DNA of 49,116 bases from Pseudomonadota bacterium (GTDB lineage: Bacteria; Pseudomonadota; Alphaproteobacteria; Micavibrionales; UBA2020): NCBI GenBank assembly GCA_021849295.1, contig JAJZTA010000018.1, forward strand, positions 1 to 49,116, given 5' to 3'. Below are positions 28,789 through 37,653 of this stretch, in pieces (the first letter of the stretch is position 1; every line of letters starts with the position of its first letter). The translations under genes and the position numbers were made by a program. The notes under the pieces are model-generated. The model worked only from the letters and a program-made list of their open reading frames with translations. It was not told where the DNA came from and made no database searches.

Positions 28789-30324
28789 ATGAACCTCTCT
28801 ACTTTTAAACCCCACATTCAATCCCTGACCGGCTTCAAGCGGTACGCGCTGGCGTTTTTGCTGGGCGCTTTGATGGTGCTGTCCATGCCGCCGTTCGGGG
28901 CGTTTCCGGTGTTGCTGGTGTGCATTCCGGCGATTGTGTGGCTGTGTCAAGGCGCGCCCAATAAGGCCAAAGCCTTCTTCACCGGATGGGCGTTCGGCGC
29001 GGGGTATTTTATTTTCGGGCTTTACTGGGTCAGCGACGCTTTGTTCGTGGATATCCGGCAGTTCTGGTGGGTGCTGCCGCTGTCTTTGGTGATCGGCCCC
29101 GTGATCGTCGCGCTCTATTACGGGCTGATCCCGCTGCTGGCGTGGCGCTATCGCAAGAATGACGCGTCCTACGCGCTGATGTTCGTCACGGCCTTCGCGG
29201 GCATCGAATGGGTGCGCGGTCACGCCTTCACCGGATTTCCGTGGAACCTGCCGGGCTATGCGTGGATGCACGTCCTGCCCGTGATGCAAACCAGCGCCGT
29301 CACCGGCATTTACGGCCTGACGCTGCTGACCCTGCTCTGGGCGGCGATACCCGCGTTCGGCAAAAAGACCGCGCTCGGGCTGCTGGTCTCGTTTTTGATC
29401 GTTGAAGGCGCGGGCATGGCGCGGCTGGCGTTTCATCCGGTGATGCAGAACAGGCATTATACGGTGCGCATCGTCCAGCCGAATATCAAGGAATCCCTCA
29501 AATGGAACCGCTCCGAGCTGCAGCATAATTTCGAGCATACGCTTAAATTAACCGCCGCGCCCACGCATCTGAAGCAGCCCCTGACCTTCGTCGTCTGGCC
29601 GGAGACCGCGCTGATCGGCAACATGAGCAGCGAACCCGGGCTGGCGAAAAATGTCGCCGCATTTCTGCCGGACAACAGCATCGGCATCATAGGCGATCTG
29701 CGCGGCGTCGATACGCACTATTATAACAGCGTTTCGGTGCTCAACAAACATGCGCAGGTGCTCGACGTATATAACAAGCATCATCTGGTGCCGTTCGGCG
29801 AATATATCCCGTTCCGCAAATATCTCGACATGACGCCGATCGCGGCGGGCATCTCGGGCGTCGGCGATTTTACCGCGGGCAAGGGCGTCATGACGCTCGA
29901 CAATCTCGGCGATCTGCCCAAGCCCAGCCCGCTGATTTGCTACGAGGCGATTTTTCCGGGTGCGGTGGCGCTCGGCGGCAAGGAACGTCCCGACTGGCTG
30001 GTCAACGTCACCAACGACGCGTGGTATGGCATGACCACCGGCCCGCACCAGCATTTCGAAAGCGCGCGCGTGCGTGCGATCGAGGAGGGGCTGCCGCTGG
30101 TCCGCGCCGCCAACACCGGCATTTCTGCGACCGTCGACCCCCTCGGGCGCATCATCGGCATCCGTCCGCTGGATGTGAGCGGCGACCTCGACACGATTTT
30201 GCCTGCGCCGCTCCCGCCGACGCTTTATGCGCGTTACGGAGATAAGCTCTTTTTCCTGATGTTGATTGTGTTGGGGGGGGGGCTATTCCTAGGCTCAGGA
30301 CTCATTAATTGCGATAAAAGATGA
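28789..30324 (+). CDS. lnt: apolipoprotein N-acyltransferase
   Basis: 511 residues. There are N-terminal membrane helices to about 210, then the nitrilase-type catalytic domain with the triad Glu272 (VVWPETALIG), Lys330 (DVYNKHHLVPFGEY) and Cys384 (PLICYEAIFPG). A last membrane helix ends the protein. It adds the third acyl chain to lipoproteins at the periplasmic face of the inner membrane. The last codons are odd: a run of ten G at 30273-30282 encodes GGG, and the final residues (SGLINCDKR) are read from the end of an IS5-like remnant. The native C-terminus has therefore probably been replaced, though the catalytic part is whole. Confidence 0.92.
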   Translation: MNLSTFKPHIQSLTGFKRYALAFLLGALMVLSMPPFGAFPVLLVCIPAIVWLCQGAPNKAKAFFTGWAFGAGYFIFGLYWVSDALFVDIRQFWWVLPLSLVIGPVIVALYYGLIPLLAWRYRKNDASYALMFVTAFAGIEWVRGHAFTGFPWNLPGYAWMHVLPVMQTSAVTGIYGLTLLTLLWAAIPAFGKKTALGLLVSFLIVEGAGMARLAFHPVMQNRHYTVRIVQPNIKESLKWNRSELQHNFEHTLKLTAAPTHLKQPLTFVVWPETALIGNMSSEPGLAKNVAAFLPDNSIGIIGDLRGVDTHYYNSVSVLNKHAQVLDVYNKHHLVPFGEYIPFRKYLDMTPIAAGISGVGDFTAGKGVMTLDNLGDLPKPSPLICYEAIFPGAVALGGKERPDWLVNVTNDAWYGMTTGPHQHFESARVRAIEEGLPLVRAANTGISATVDPLGRIIGIRPLDVSGDLDTILPAPLPPTLYARYGDKLFFLMLIVLGGGLFLGSGLINCDKR

Positions 30325-30478
30325 CAGTGACCGCGATGCATATGGCGGAGAAGAAGGTGTGGGCGCAACGGTCATAACGCATGGCGATACGCCGCCAGTC
30401 CTTGATGCGCCCGAACATATTCTCGATTTTATGCCGCTTTTTATAAAGCTCCTTATCGTAAGCGCATGGGTTTTTACG
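30290..30478 (-). mobile_element. IS5 family (IS427-group-like) remnant, 3' end
   Basis: On the minus strand from about 30478 to the TAA at 30305 the frame reads KNPCAYDKELYKKRHKIENM, then FGRIKDWRRIAMRYDRCAHT, then FFSAICIAVTVIFYRN. This is the C-terminal end of an IS5/IS427-type transposase. The sequence after its stop (CTAGGCTCAGGACTCATTAA on the plus strand) looks like the terminal repeat and abuts the end of lnt. Everything upstream is missing, replaced by the IS3-family element. It cannot encode an active transposase. Confidence 0.8.
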
Positions 30479-30681
30479 GCGTCTTCCGGGAGGTATGCCG
30501 CCGTCATGGGATCAGCCCTGCGACATTTTATAAGTGGAAGGCGAAGTTCAGCGGGATGGAAGTATCGGATGCCAAAAAGCTCCGCGCCCTTGAATCCGAG
30601 AACGCCCGGCTGAAGAAGCTGGTGGCGAACCTGAGCCTCGACATCGAGATGCTGAAGGACGTGAACTCAAAAAAATGGTGA
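30466..30681 (+). pseudogene. IS3 family OrfA, 5'-truncated chimera
   Basis: The reading frame MGFYGVFREVCRRHG starts in the IS5 remnant and enters OrfA homology at about EVCRRHG. The rest (ISPATFYKWKAKFSGMEVSD, then a leucine-zipper-like helix with [19 protein letters not shown]) is typical OrfA HTH plus coiled coil. About 25 N-terminal residues, including the first helices, are missing. It overlaps OrfB by 7 bases at an A7 run (TCAAAAAAATGG), the normal place for a -1 frameshift in this family. Confidence 0.75.
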
Positions 30682-31606
30682 CGCCACGGGCCCGGCGTGA
30701 AGCGGTGGCGTATTTACAGGAAACACGCAAGGTGAGCGAGCGGCGCGCTTGTCTGACGCTGTCCGTGCAGCGTGGTCTTGTGCGCCACCGCTCGCGCCGT
30801 CCGCCCGATACGCACATCCGCGAGAGGATGCGGGCGATTGCGGCAGAACGGCGCAGGTTCGGCTGTGCGCGGATCAATATTTTTCTGAAGCGGGAGGGCA
30901 TTGTGCACAACATCAAGAAGATCCACCGTATTTACAAGGAGGAGAAGTTGCAGGTGCAACGCAGGAAAGGTCGTAAAAAGGCCCTTGGCACACGCCAGCC
31001 GCTGCCAAAGCCGGACAGCGTCAATCAGGTCTGGTCGCTGGATTTCGTGAGCGACAGCCTGTCCAACGGCAGGCGGTTCCGCGTGCTGGGCGTGATGGAT
31101 CAATGCTCGCGTGAATATCTGACGACGGCTGCGGACACATCGATGCCGGGCCTGCGCGTCGTGCGCGAACTGGACAAGCTGGTGCAGATACGCGGCAGGC
31201 CCAAGGTCATCGTCTCCGACAACGGGCCGGAGTTGACGTGCAAGGCCGTGCTGATCTGGGCGGATGCTCAGGGCATCGACTGGCATTACATCCAACCGGG
31301 CAAGCCGCAGCAAAACGGCTATACCGAAAGCCTCAACGGTAAGATGAAGGACGAGTTCCTGAACGAACACTGGTTCAGCAGCCTTCAGGAAGCCCAGACC
31401 ATGATTGAAGCGTGGCGGCAGGATTACAACAATGTCCGGCCACACTCATCTCTGGGCTATCTGACACCGATGGAATTTGTGGCCGGAAACGGCGCAAAAA
31501 AATCAGGGGGCATGCCCCCTGACACTTCATTGACGGATTTGAAACATCCGTCTAACATCAACCGCAGACTCTACCTCAAATTGGGTTGAGATTGGGGAGG
31601 AGGTCA
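30480..31606 (+). mobile_element. IS3 family (IS407-group-like) element, left end missing
   Basis: Contains the truncated OrfA and a complete OrfB. The right end is recognisable: after OrfB the sequence TTGGGTTGAGATTGGGGAGG runs on to a terminal CA at 31606. The matching left end (TGACCTCC...) was not found near 30480; the IS5 remnant sits there instead. No target duplication can therefore be shown. The right end has cut a BON-type gene on the minus strand. Confidence 0.78.
30675..31589 (+). CDS. IS3 family transposase OrfB
   Basis: 304 residues. The N-terminal part has the HTH_21-like block ([20 protein letters not shown]). The rve integrase core follows: first Asp in VWSLDFVSD, second in [11 protein letters not shown], and Glu in [16 protein letters not shown], so the DDE triad is complete. 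The ATG at 30675 overlaps OrfA; in vivo the active enzyme would be an OrfAB frameshift fusion. Since OrfA and the left end are truncated, the element is probably immobile on its own. Confidence 0.92.
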   Translation: MVTPRARREAVAYLQETRKVSERRACLTLSVQRGLVRHRSRRPPDTHIRERMRAIAAERRRFGCARINIFLKREGIVHNIKKIHRIYKEEKLQVQRRKGRKKALGTRQPLPKPDSVNQVWSLDFVSDSLSNGRRFRVLGVMDQCSREYLTTAADTSMPGLRVVRELDKLVQIRGRPKVIVSDNGPELTCKAVLIWADAQGIDWHYIQPGKPQQNGYTESLNGKMKDEFLNEHWFSSLQEAQTMIEAWRQDYNNVRPHSSLGYLTPMEFVAGNGAKKSGGMPPDTSLTDLKHPSNINRRLYLKLG

Positions 31607-31750
31607 ATTTGTATTCCGGTCGCGCATATTCACCTTGGTGTTGTCGGGCTGAACGGGCGATTGGTCGGCGTCCTGCGCGTAACTCGCGGTACCCAACATG
31701 CCGCAGAGCGCGATAGCAAAAAGGCCCGTTGTATATTTTATATGTGTCAT
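31604..31750 (-). pseudogene. BON-type periplasmic protein, 5' fragment cut by IS
   Basis: The minus-strand ATG at 31750 follows a strong TAGGAG site. It encodes a signal peptide, MTHIKYTTGLFAIALCGMLG ending TASYAQ, then DADQSPVQPDNTKVNMRDRN. This is the usual mature start of small secreted BON-domain (OsmY-like) stress proteins. Reading then runs straight into the right end of the IS3 element and stops at a TGA formed by the element's terminal bases (31604-31606). The BON domain itself is absent, so the gene is dead. Confidence 0.7.
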
Positions 31751-31844
31751 TTTTCTTTCTCCTATGTTTTTTTAGCCAGCGGCTTCTCTACTCTGCTCCG
31801 AACAGAGAATAAACGCCGATTCAGGGAATAAGTTTCTTTTACCT

Positions 31845-32003
31845 CTAAATAATGCCGAAGAGCCGCAGAAGAATAAGGAGAACCAGAATTCCCAAGATAC
31901 TTCCGCCCGGAGCGTATCCCCAGCTTCTGCTATGCGGCCACACGGGCAGCGCTCCAATCAGAAACAGTATAAAAATAATGAGCAAAATATTTGAAATCGC
32001 CAT
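31845..32003 (-). CDS. DUF3309 family small membrane protein
   Basis: 52 residues from the ATG at 32003, preceded by GAAAGG. The sequence MAISNILLIIFILFLIGALP, then VWPHSRSWGYAPGGSILGIL, then VLLILLRLFGII matches the DUF3309 pattern: hydrophobic helix, conserved WPHSRSWGY-P-G loop, second helix. Function is unknown; such genes are often near stress-related periplasmic proteins, which fits the broken BON-type gene just downstream on the same strand. Confidence 0.88.
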   Translation of the reverse strand: MAISNILLIIFILFLIGALPVWPHSRSWGYAPGGSILGILVLLILLRLFGII

Positions 32004-32331
32004 GAGAACGCCTTTCGTTGAAGATTGTTGATAGCCGTACGACCGCTCCCTAGGCTTGAATGTTTCGATTATTCATCAGATATGCTGTCTGCAGAAAAGT
32101 ATTTGACGCCGGTCAACAACAAAAAAGATATGGATCGGGCTGCGCGTCATCAAGCTCAAAGCTTGCCGGTTTCGATGTGGAAGCCGCGCAAAATCAAAAA
32201 AGCAGGCGCCGCCAAATCCGGCGCCGGAGAGCGGAATGCCGATGAAAAGGCTGGTCACATATTTCATACGGAAACAGCATAAAATAACTGTTTCCTGGCT
32301 CGTCTTCCGGAATCGGGATTTGTAATGATTT
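32004..32331. other. intergenic region with weak small ORFs
   Basis: About 330 bases between DUF3309 and the penicillin-binding protein. A plus-strand frame (ATG 32082 to 32282, about 66 codons, Lys-rich, no ribosome site) and an overlapping minus-strand frame both exist. Neither has a convincing start or a recognisable product. I see no RNA gene or repeat here. Confidence 0.4.
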
Positions 32332-35300
32332 TTAATGGATCATTGATGGAGAGTTACTTGATTTTTCCTGGCGCAGCAATGGGGCAAGTTCCGGTTGAAG
32401 GGCTTTCAACAATGAAACCGATAGCGCGCTCGTAAAGTGGTAATACGCCGCCTGTTTCCCGTAGACATAGGCTGTGATCGTTCCGTAGAAGCGGTTGCCG
32501 AGGAAGAACACAAAAGTTGCTGTCCGGTCAACGGCGCGGGATTCGATAAGCCGGTGACCCAAGCCGAAAACCTTAAAGCGATTGTCGCCGGTGCCGGTCT
32601 TTCCGCCAATGGGGAGCGGCGTTCCGTCTGCGGCGGCATAAACTCCGTGAACTCTGACGCCTGTGCCGTTTTTCACTACGCCTTCGAGAGCATGCCGCAG
32701 AACCGCCGCTATTTCGGGGGCCATAACACGCTCCGGAAGAGGGGGGCGATAAGCCACCCGGGTATCATAGGGAGTTCCGGCTGCAAAATGAAGATGTTCT
32801 ATGTCTGTAGTGGGCTGCATCATTCCATCGTTCAGAATGATTCCCATCAGCCTTGCGAGCGAGTCCGGACGATCGCCCGAACTTCCAAGAACAGTGGCAA
32901 GAGAAGGAACGAGGTGATTAAAAGGATAGCCTTGGCCTCTCCAGTTCAGGAGGAGCTGGCGGAAGGCATCCTCTTCAATAAGTTCGCGTATCCGGACGTT
33001 CTGCTTGCGCCTGTTCCGCGTCTTGAATAGCCAGCTGTAAGCTTCCTGCCGTTGGCGCACGCTCTCTGCCATAACCTCTGACCGCGTGGCGCGGGGATGG
33101 TTCTGCAGATAGGAAACCAGCCAGAGATCCAACGGATGAACGCCGATAAGATAGGCACGGTCCGTAAGCGAAAATTTCTGGGGTGCATATCTATCATAAA
33201 GCCTGCTGACAGATACTGTTATCCCGGGCAACCGCCTTGCCAAAAAGTGCTGCAAATCTGCGACAGATGCATCGGGTCTGACCGACCGGTATAGAACGGC
33301 AAGCCGGCGCGGTAACGGCCGGACATGGCTCGCCATATAGTTCAACGCGGCGGCGGGCGACAAGCCGGCATATTCCGTATAGAAATGATTGAGATAGAGC
33401 TTGCCCTCCTGATCGGCAAAGCGGTGCAGATATACCATCCGGGCAGGGTTATTGGCGCTGTCGAGGATTTTCCGGCGGGCGGCGCCCTCGACTTCATAAT
33501 GCTTGATGACGTCGCGCATCAAGCGAACGAAGACAAGATTGATGGAATGCTCGAAGGCGTCCTCCACCGTAGGATACTGCCCATCTTCGACGCGTTCAAA
33601 ATTGTGAAAGATCTGAATTCCCCCGCCCGTAAAAAATACTTCATCCGGACTGCCCGAGTAGCGCCGTTGCATGGCCGCAGCGAGCATGTCCCGCAGGTCG
33701 CGCTGTTCCGGTCGGGCCGCGGCCAGATATGCTGCCGCCCATCGGCGTAGCGGATCAGCCGTGGTCCTTGCAATATGCCGCAGCGCCGCAGCCGACCGGC
33801 CGGATAAGTCATCACGAAGGGTCTTGATGATGTCCAGGTAGGTGACAAGCGTCCTCAGCTTCGCCGTCGAGCCAAGAATCAACTTCGCTCCCGAGTTGAT
33901 ATCGAAGGGCTGGTTGAGGCTGTCCGCATGGATACGGACAAGATTGAAGCCGTTCATACGTTCATAAACAACGACGCTCCAGGTGACCTTTGCGGGGTTA
34001 TGCGGCCCCATCAACTGGTTCCCCGTCAAACTCAGTGACTTGTCAGTTTTTAGGTTTTTGAGCCCCTCAAGAAAGGTTTCTACCTGCTTCTGCGCTCCCG
34101 CATCGATGCTGGAGTCCACCGCAAGATCCAGCCGGCCGAGATCGTAAAGACTGGGCACACCGAGGAGGCCCAGCAATTCCGAGCGAATGGAATCGGCAGC
34201 CTTGCGCATAACGAACGAGGCCGATGCCGGCACAGCCGGTGCGGGCGCAAAGACAAGGGGCAGCTTGAGGGCCGTTTCACTCATATCCCGGCTGATGACG
34301 CCGGCTGCGGCAAGGCGGCGAAGATAATGCTCCGTCAGGCGCTCAAGAGCGCCACGCCCGGAATTAAGATAGAATGCGGGTCTGCGTTGAGCGATCAGCA
34401 GGCTCAAGGCTTCCTTGTAGATGTCAGCGCGCCGCGTCGTCGCGGCGCCGGCAGTCTTCCCGGAAAACAGAAGACGGTTTGCTTCCGCAAAGTTGATCCC
34501 ATACCAGGAAAACAAGCCATCGCCGAGGCCGATGACCTCGCCATAACCCGGCCGCGATCCAAGAGGCGTTGAATCAAGATAGCTTGTCATGATGTCGTGC
34601 CGCGCAGACAGCGTATTCGGACCATTCAGATATGAGCGGATCGTCGCCGTCTCCATCTGATGCAGTTTCTCCGCTATTTTCTCCGTGCGGCCATAGGGAG
34701 AATGCCGAAACTTCTCTATCTGGGTCGCCAATGTACTGGCGCCGCCATGCGAAGGATGCCCGTCCAGTTTTCCAGCTATCACGCGTGCCGCGGCGATCAG
34801 GAAACGATGCCAGTTGACAGCCGGATTGCGGTAGGGGTGGCTCTTGTCAAGAACTCCGCGGTCTTCGATGAAGCTCAGGGTATGAACGAGAACCGGAGGA
34901 ATTTCTTCAAAGTTTTGATAGGCAATGGACGGGTAGCGCGCCACGTCAAGAAGCGCCCCTGATTGTCCGCGTAAGACAAATCCCGCCTGAAGCTTTTCAT
35001 GGTACACCGCCTTGCCGCCTGTTTTCATGAACCACCGCAAGCCGAGTGACTGACGCGCCTGCCGCTGTATGACGAAGTGCTGATTTTCCAGCCTCCGTAT
35101 GAACAACGGCAGTTCAACATACCCAAGACGCTGGTCATATGGTCCGGCTTGCGGAAATGAAATTGCGGGGCTGGCACCAGCAGAGGTTTTGAAATGCATG
35201 GTTCCCGCAAGCTGTGAATAGAAAAACGCGCTTAGATACGACTCATCCGCTTCCAGTAAAACCGCAAACACGATTGCGCAGGCAGCTAGCAACCTGATCC

Positions 35301-35421
35301 AAAAGGCTGCAGACCTGGACAAGTATTTTTTCCGAAGCCGCCTGGCCCATCTGGCTTTAACCGCTTTTGCCTTGGTTCTTATGTCGGAAAGATTCTGTTT
35401 CGGTGTAATTGATACACGCAT
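32332..35421 (-). CDS. class A penicillin-binding protein (bifunctional)
   Basis: 1029 residues from the ATG at 35421, with AGG seven bases upstream; a GTG at 35451 would add 10. A basic cytoplasmic N-terminus and one membrane anchor (about 38-57) precede a GT51 transglycosylase domain with SFIEDR (Glu about 186) and GGASTLATQIEK (about 226-237). The transpeptidase has STAK with the nucleophilic Ser at about 518, SIN at about 626-628 and KTGTG at about 941. All active-site motifs of a bifunctional peptidoglycan synthase are present. It is longer than usual and has a large insert (about 640-860) between SxN and KTG. It is separate from other cell-wall genes, so a specialised role is possible. 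Confidence 0.88.
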   Translation of the reverse strand: MRVSITPKQNLSDIRTKAKAVKARWARRLRKKYLSRSAAFWIRLLAACAIVFAVLLEADESYLSAFFYSQLAGTMHFKTSAGASPAISFPQAGPYDQRLGYVELPLFIRRLENQHFVIQRQARQSLGLRWFMKTGGKAVYHEKLQAGFVLRGQSGALLDVARYPSIAYQNFEEIPPVLVHTLSFIEDRGVLDKSHPYRNPAVNWHRFLIAAARVIAGKLDGHPSHGGASTLATQIEKFRHSPYGRTEKIAEKLHQMETATIRSYLNGPNTLSARHDIMTSYLDSTPLGSRPGYGEVIGLGDGLFSWYGINFAEANRLLFSGKTAGAATTRRADIYKEALSLLIAQRRPAFYLNSGRGALERLTEHYLRRLAAAGVISRDMSETALKLPLVFAPAPAVPASASFVMRKAADSIRSELLGLLGVPSLYDLGRLDLAVDSSIDAGAQKQVETFLEGLKNLKTDKSLSLTGNQLMGPHNPAKVTWSVVVYERMNGFNLVRIHADSLNQPFDINSGAKLILGSTAKLRTLVTYLDIIKTLRDDLSGRSAAALRHIARTTADPLRRWAAAYLAAARPEQRDLRDMLAAAMQRRYSGSPDEVFFTGGGIQIFHNFERVEDGQYPTVEDAFEHSINLVFVRLMRDVIKHYEVEGAARRKILDSANNPARMVYLHRFADQEGKLYLNHFYTEYAGLSPAAALNYMASHVRPLPRRLAVLYRSVRPDASVADLQHFLARRLPGITVSVSRLYDRYAPQKFSLTDRAYLIGVHPLDLWLVSYLQNHPRATRSEVMAESVRQRQEAYSWLFKTRNRRKQNVRIRELIEEDAFRQLLLNWRGQGYPFNHLVPSLATVLGSSGDRPDSLARLMGIILNDGMMQPTTDIEHLHFAAGTPYDTRVAYRPPLPERVMAPEIAAVLRHALEGVVKNGTGVRVHGVYAAADGTPLPIGGKTGTGDNRFKVFGLGHRLIESRAVDRTATFVFFLGNRFYGTITAYVYGKQAAYYHFTSALSVSLLKALQPELAPLLRQEKSSNSPSMIH

Positions 35422-35510
35422 GGCGAGCCTAAAATGTCGAAGTCTGTCCACAGACTCACTGTGATCACCTCATCATTATATAGCGAACTCTTCAAACCTG
35501 TTGTCCTATT

Positions 35511-35765
35511 TCATTTCATTCGCACGGACGACAGTCCTTTTTTGACCATCCGCAGTCCATGGGCGATTTTTTCAGATTTCCGCAGGCGGTCCCAAGATGG
35601 GGCATGTACTGGAGCTTGATGGGAATGCCATAATTCCACAGCTTGCGACCAGAGGATCACTTCAGAAGGGCTTGGATCGTCATATCCGGGGATATGCAAT
35701 GCCTGTATTTCATAGGCGGGGTTGCATGTCGGGTGGCTTGTAAATATTTTTTTGCCATGAATCAT
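35511..35765 (-). CDS. hypothetical small protein (uncertain)
   Basis: 84 codons from an ATG at 35765 (MIHGKKIFTSHPTC...). It is the only reasonable frame in the gap from 35422 to 35915. Composition is protein-like, with several Trp and His, and no low-complexity runs, but the ribosome site is weak and I recognise no family. It lies 89 bases upstream of the penicillin-binding protein gene on the same strand. It could be a real gene, a remnant, or noncoding. The rest of the gap shows nothing I can name. Confidence 0.3.
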   Translation of the reverse strand: MIHGKKIFTSHPTCNPAYEIQALHIPGYDDPSPSEVILWSQAVELWHSHQAPVHAPSWDRLRKSEKIAHGLRMVKKGLSSVRMK

Positions 35766-35915
35766 CAGGATTCTCAACAAATCCAGGAGTTTTTCCCATC
35801 TTCGATGATGTCCGGTTTTGCATCACTTCTCATTTTATCTGTCCAATCGGTAATTTCCCCGGCTTCCGGCTTGCCCTTGCTAAAATTGCATAACTAGGCT
35901 ATCCCTAGGTCAACG

Positions 35916-36485
35916 ATGGAGGTGATTTTGGAGAACTCTATCACGCCGGCGCAGGCGACAGATCCTGCAGCAGCTCTCGCAGACCGTTACGGCGTCTATG
36001 ATAGCATCAGCGAATACCGTTTGTTCCCCGTGTTGGGAAAAACGACAGAAGAGGTGCGGCGGAGCATCATCAATCTGTGGCTGGAAAACGGCGCTTTGCC
36101 CGCCGGTGCGGATCCCGGGGAGCGTGCGCGGCAGGCGCTGTTTGTCGTGGCGAATGCAGACGGAAAAATCGTCGCGGTGAGTACGGTCTATGTCAGCGAC
36201 CTGCAGCATACCGGCATGGAAAACCCGCCGCCGGATAAATTTTATTGCTACCGCATGTTTATCAACCGCCAAGACCGCGTGGGTCATCTGGCCAAGACGA
36301 TGGTGAAGAGCGCGTACGATTACCTGAAGGGCTATGCCGCCGCGGACAAGCCGAAAGGCATCGTGGCCATTGCGCAGAACGCGAAACTCATGCGGGTGAG
36401 CCTGCAACGCGCCTTTGAGGGCATCGGCTGGGGCATGACCGGCAAGGACAACCTGGGCAACATCATTTACCGGCGGGATTTCTGA
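35916..36485 (+). CDS. GNAT-like acyltransferase candidate
   Basis: 189 residues from the ATG at 35916. A perfect GGAGGTGAT site lies at 35918-35926, however, so the true start may be the TTG at 35928. The middle looks like a GNAT fold: strand LFVVANADGKIVAVSTVYVS, strand KFYCYRMFINR, then RVGHLAKTMVKSAYDYL where GNATs have the acetyl-CoA loop and helix. The Q/RxxGxG/A loop is imperfect. The start of the radical SAM gene follows one base after the stop, so the two are surely co-expressed. The substrate is unknown. Confidence 0.6.
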   Translation: MEVILENSITPAQATDPAAALADRYGVYDSISEYRLFPVLGKTTEEVRRSIINLWLENGALPAGADPGERARQALFVVANADGKIVAVSTVYVSDLQHTGMENPPPDKFYCYRMFINRQDRVGHLAKTMVKSAYDYLKGYAAADKPKGIVAIAQNAKLMRVSLQRAFEGIGWGMTGKDNLGNIIYRRDF

Positions 36486-36486
36486 C

Positions 36487-37653
36487 ATGCGCAAGCCGGA
36501 GAATGACCGTCCGTTTCCTCCTTTTTCAAAAACGGCCGTTGCCGGCAGCGGCGGTCTTCGCGGTCTGCTGAAGGATTGTCTGTCTGATCCGGAACTGCGC
36601 CGCCGTTACGCGCGTGCGCGAAAGTTTCGCGACATCACGCGGCATGCCTGCAACTACGACATGACGTCGCGCTGCAACCTGTACTGCGAGGGCTGCTTTT
36701 ATTTTGAAGGCGATGCGCAGACGCGTCTGCGGGAGAATACCGATATTGCCGTTTGGGACGATTTCTTCAGGCGTCAGGCGCGCGACCGCGGCATCGGCTA
36801 CGGATATTTTGCCGGCGCGGAGCCCGCGCTGGAGCAGGACCGTCTGCATGCCGCGGCGAAATATATCAAACGCGGCAGCATTTCCACCAACGGCACGGTG
36901 CGCATTGACGAAAGCTTGCCGTACACCATCCTTGTCTCGGTCTGGGGTGACGAGGAGGAAACGGAGAAGTTCCGCGGTGGCGGGACGTTCTGGAAGGCCA
37001 TCCGCAACTTCGCGCGCGATCCGCGGGCGCGTTTCATCTACACACTCAACCGCAACAACCTTGCCTCTGCCGCCCGCGTCGCGCATATCCTCGATGCCGA
37101 GGGCGCGCGCTTTGCCTTCAACTATTACAGCCCGACATCTTCATACCTGCAAAAAATCAGCAGCTTCCATGGCAACGACGATGCTTTTTTCCGTATCAGC
37201 AGCAGCAGCTATCACCTGCATTTTCTGCCCGAAGACCTGCCGCACGCGCACGATGCCGTGAACCGCATTATTGACGATTATCCGCGTTCGTGCCTGCATA
37301 CGAAGGAACTGAACCGCTGGATGACGCTGGGCGGTTCGCGCTATGACATCGATGCAGCTACGGGGATTGCCGTGAACTGCGGCGGCCGCAATAACCACTG
37401 GCATCAGGCTTACGGCGTGGACATGAAGCCGGCGGCCGCGAAATGCTGCACGCCCAATGTCGATTGCAGCGAATGCCGCCTTTATGCGCCCGCGCTCAGC
37501 ACGCTTTTGTTCCGTCGGGAGGCCTTCGCCGGCGGGCTTGGAGATTTCCGCGCGTGGCTGGCGATGTGCGAACAGTGGGGACGTTTGTTCCTGACGGATC
37601 AGGATTGGGCGGATGAAGCGCCGCAGGCAGAAAGCCGGACAAGCGCGGCCTAG
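36487..37653 (+). CDS. radical SAM protein with C-terminal Cys cluster
   Basis: 388 residues. The radical SAM cluster motif is CNLYCEGC (Cys 63, 67, 70), with an aromatic F after the last Cys. YFAGAEPAL near 107-115 sits where the GGE motif is expected. The C-terminal part holds C298, C320, C321, C327 and C330 (KCCTPNVDCSEC), which resembles a SPASM or twitch auxiliary cluster. Enzymes with this layout often modify peptides or proteins, but no precursor peptide was found beside it. It is coupled to the GNAT-like gene and ends tail-to-tail, 4 bp overlapped, with the TIGR03032 gene. The target is not known. Confidence 0.85.
   Translation: MRKPENDRPFPPFSKTAVAGSGGLRGLLKDCLSDPELRRRYARARKFRDITRHACNYDMTSRCNLYCEGCFYFEGDAQTRLRENTDIAVWDDFFRRQARDRGIGYGYFAGAEPALEQDRLHAAAKYIKRGSISTNGTVRIDESLPYTILVSVWGDEEETEKFRGGGTFWKAIRNFARDPRARFIYTLNRNNLASAARVAHILDAEGARFAFNYYSPTSSYLQKISSFHGNDDAFFRISSSSYHLHFLPEDLPHAHDAVNRIIDDYPRSCLHTKELNRWMTLGGSRYDIDAATGIAVNCGGRNNHWHQAYGVDMKPAAAKCCTPNVDCSECRLYAPALSTLLFRREAFAGGLGDFRAWLAMCEQWGRLFLTDQDWADEAPQAESRTSAA

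Noticed and set aside
30273-30282. Run of ten G in lnt considered as a phase-variation switch
   Set aside because: It lies after all catalytic residues, so slippage would change only the last few residues; left as an oddity of the insertion scar.
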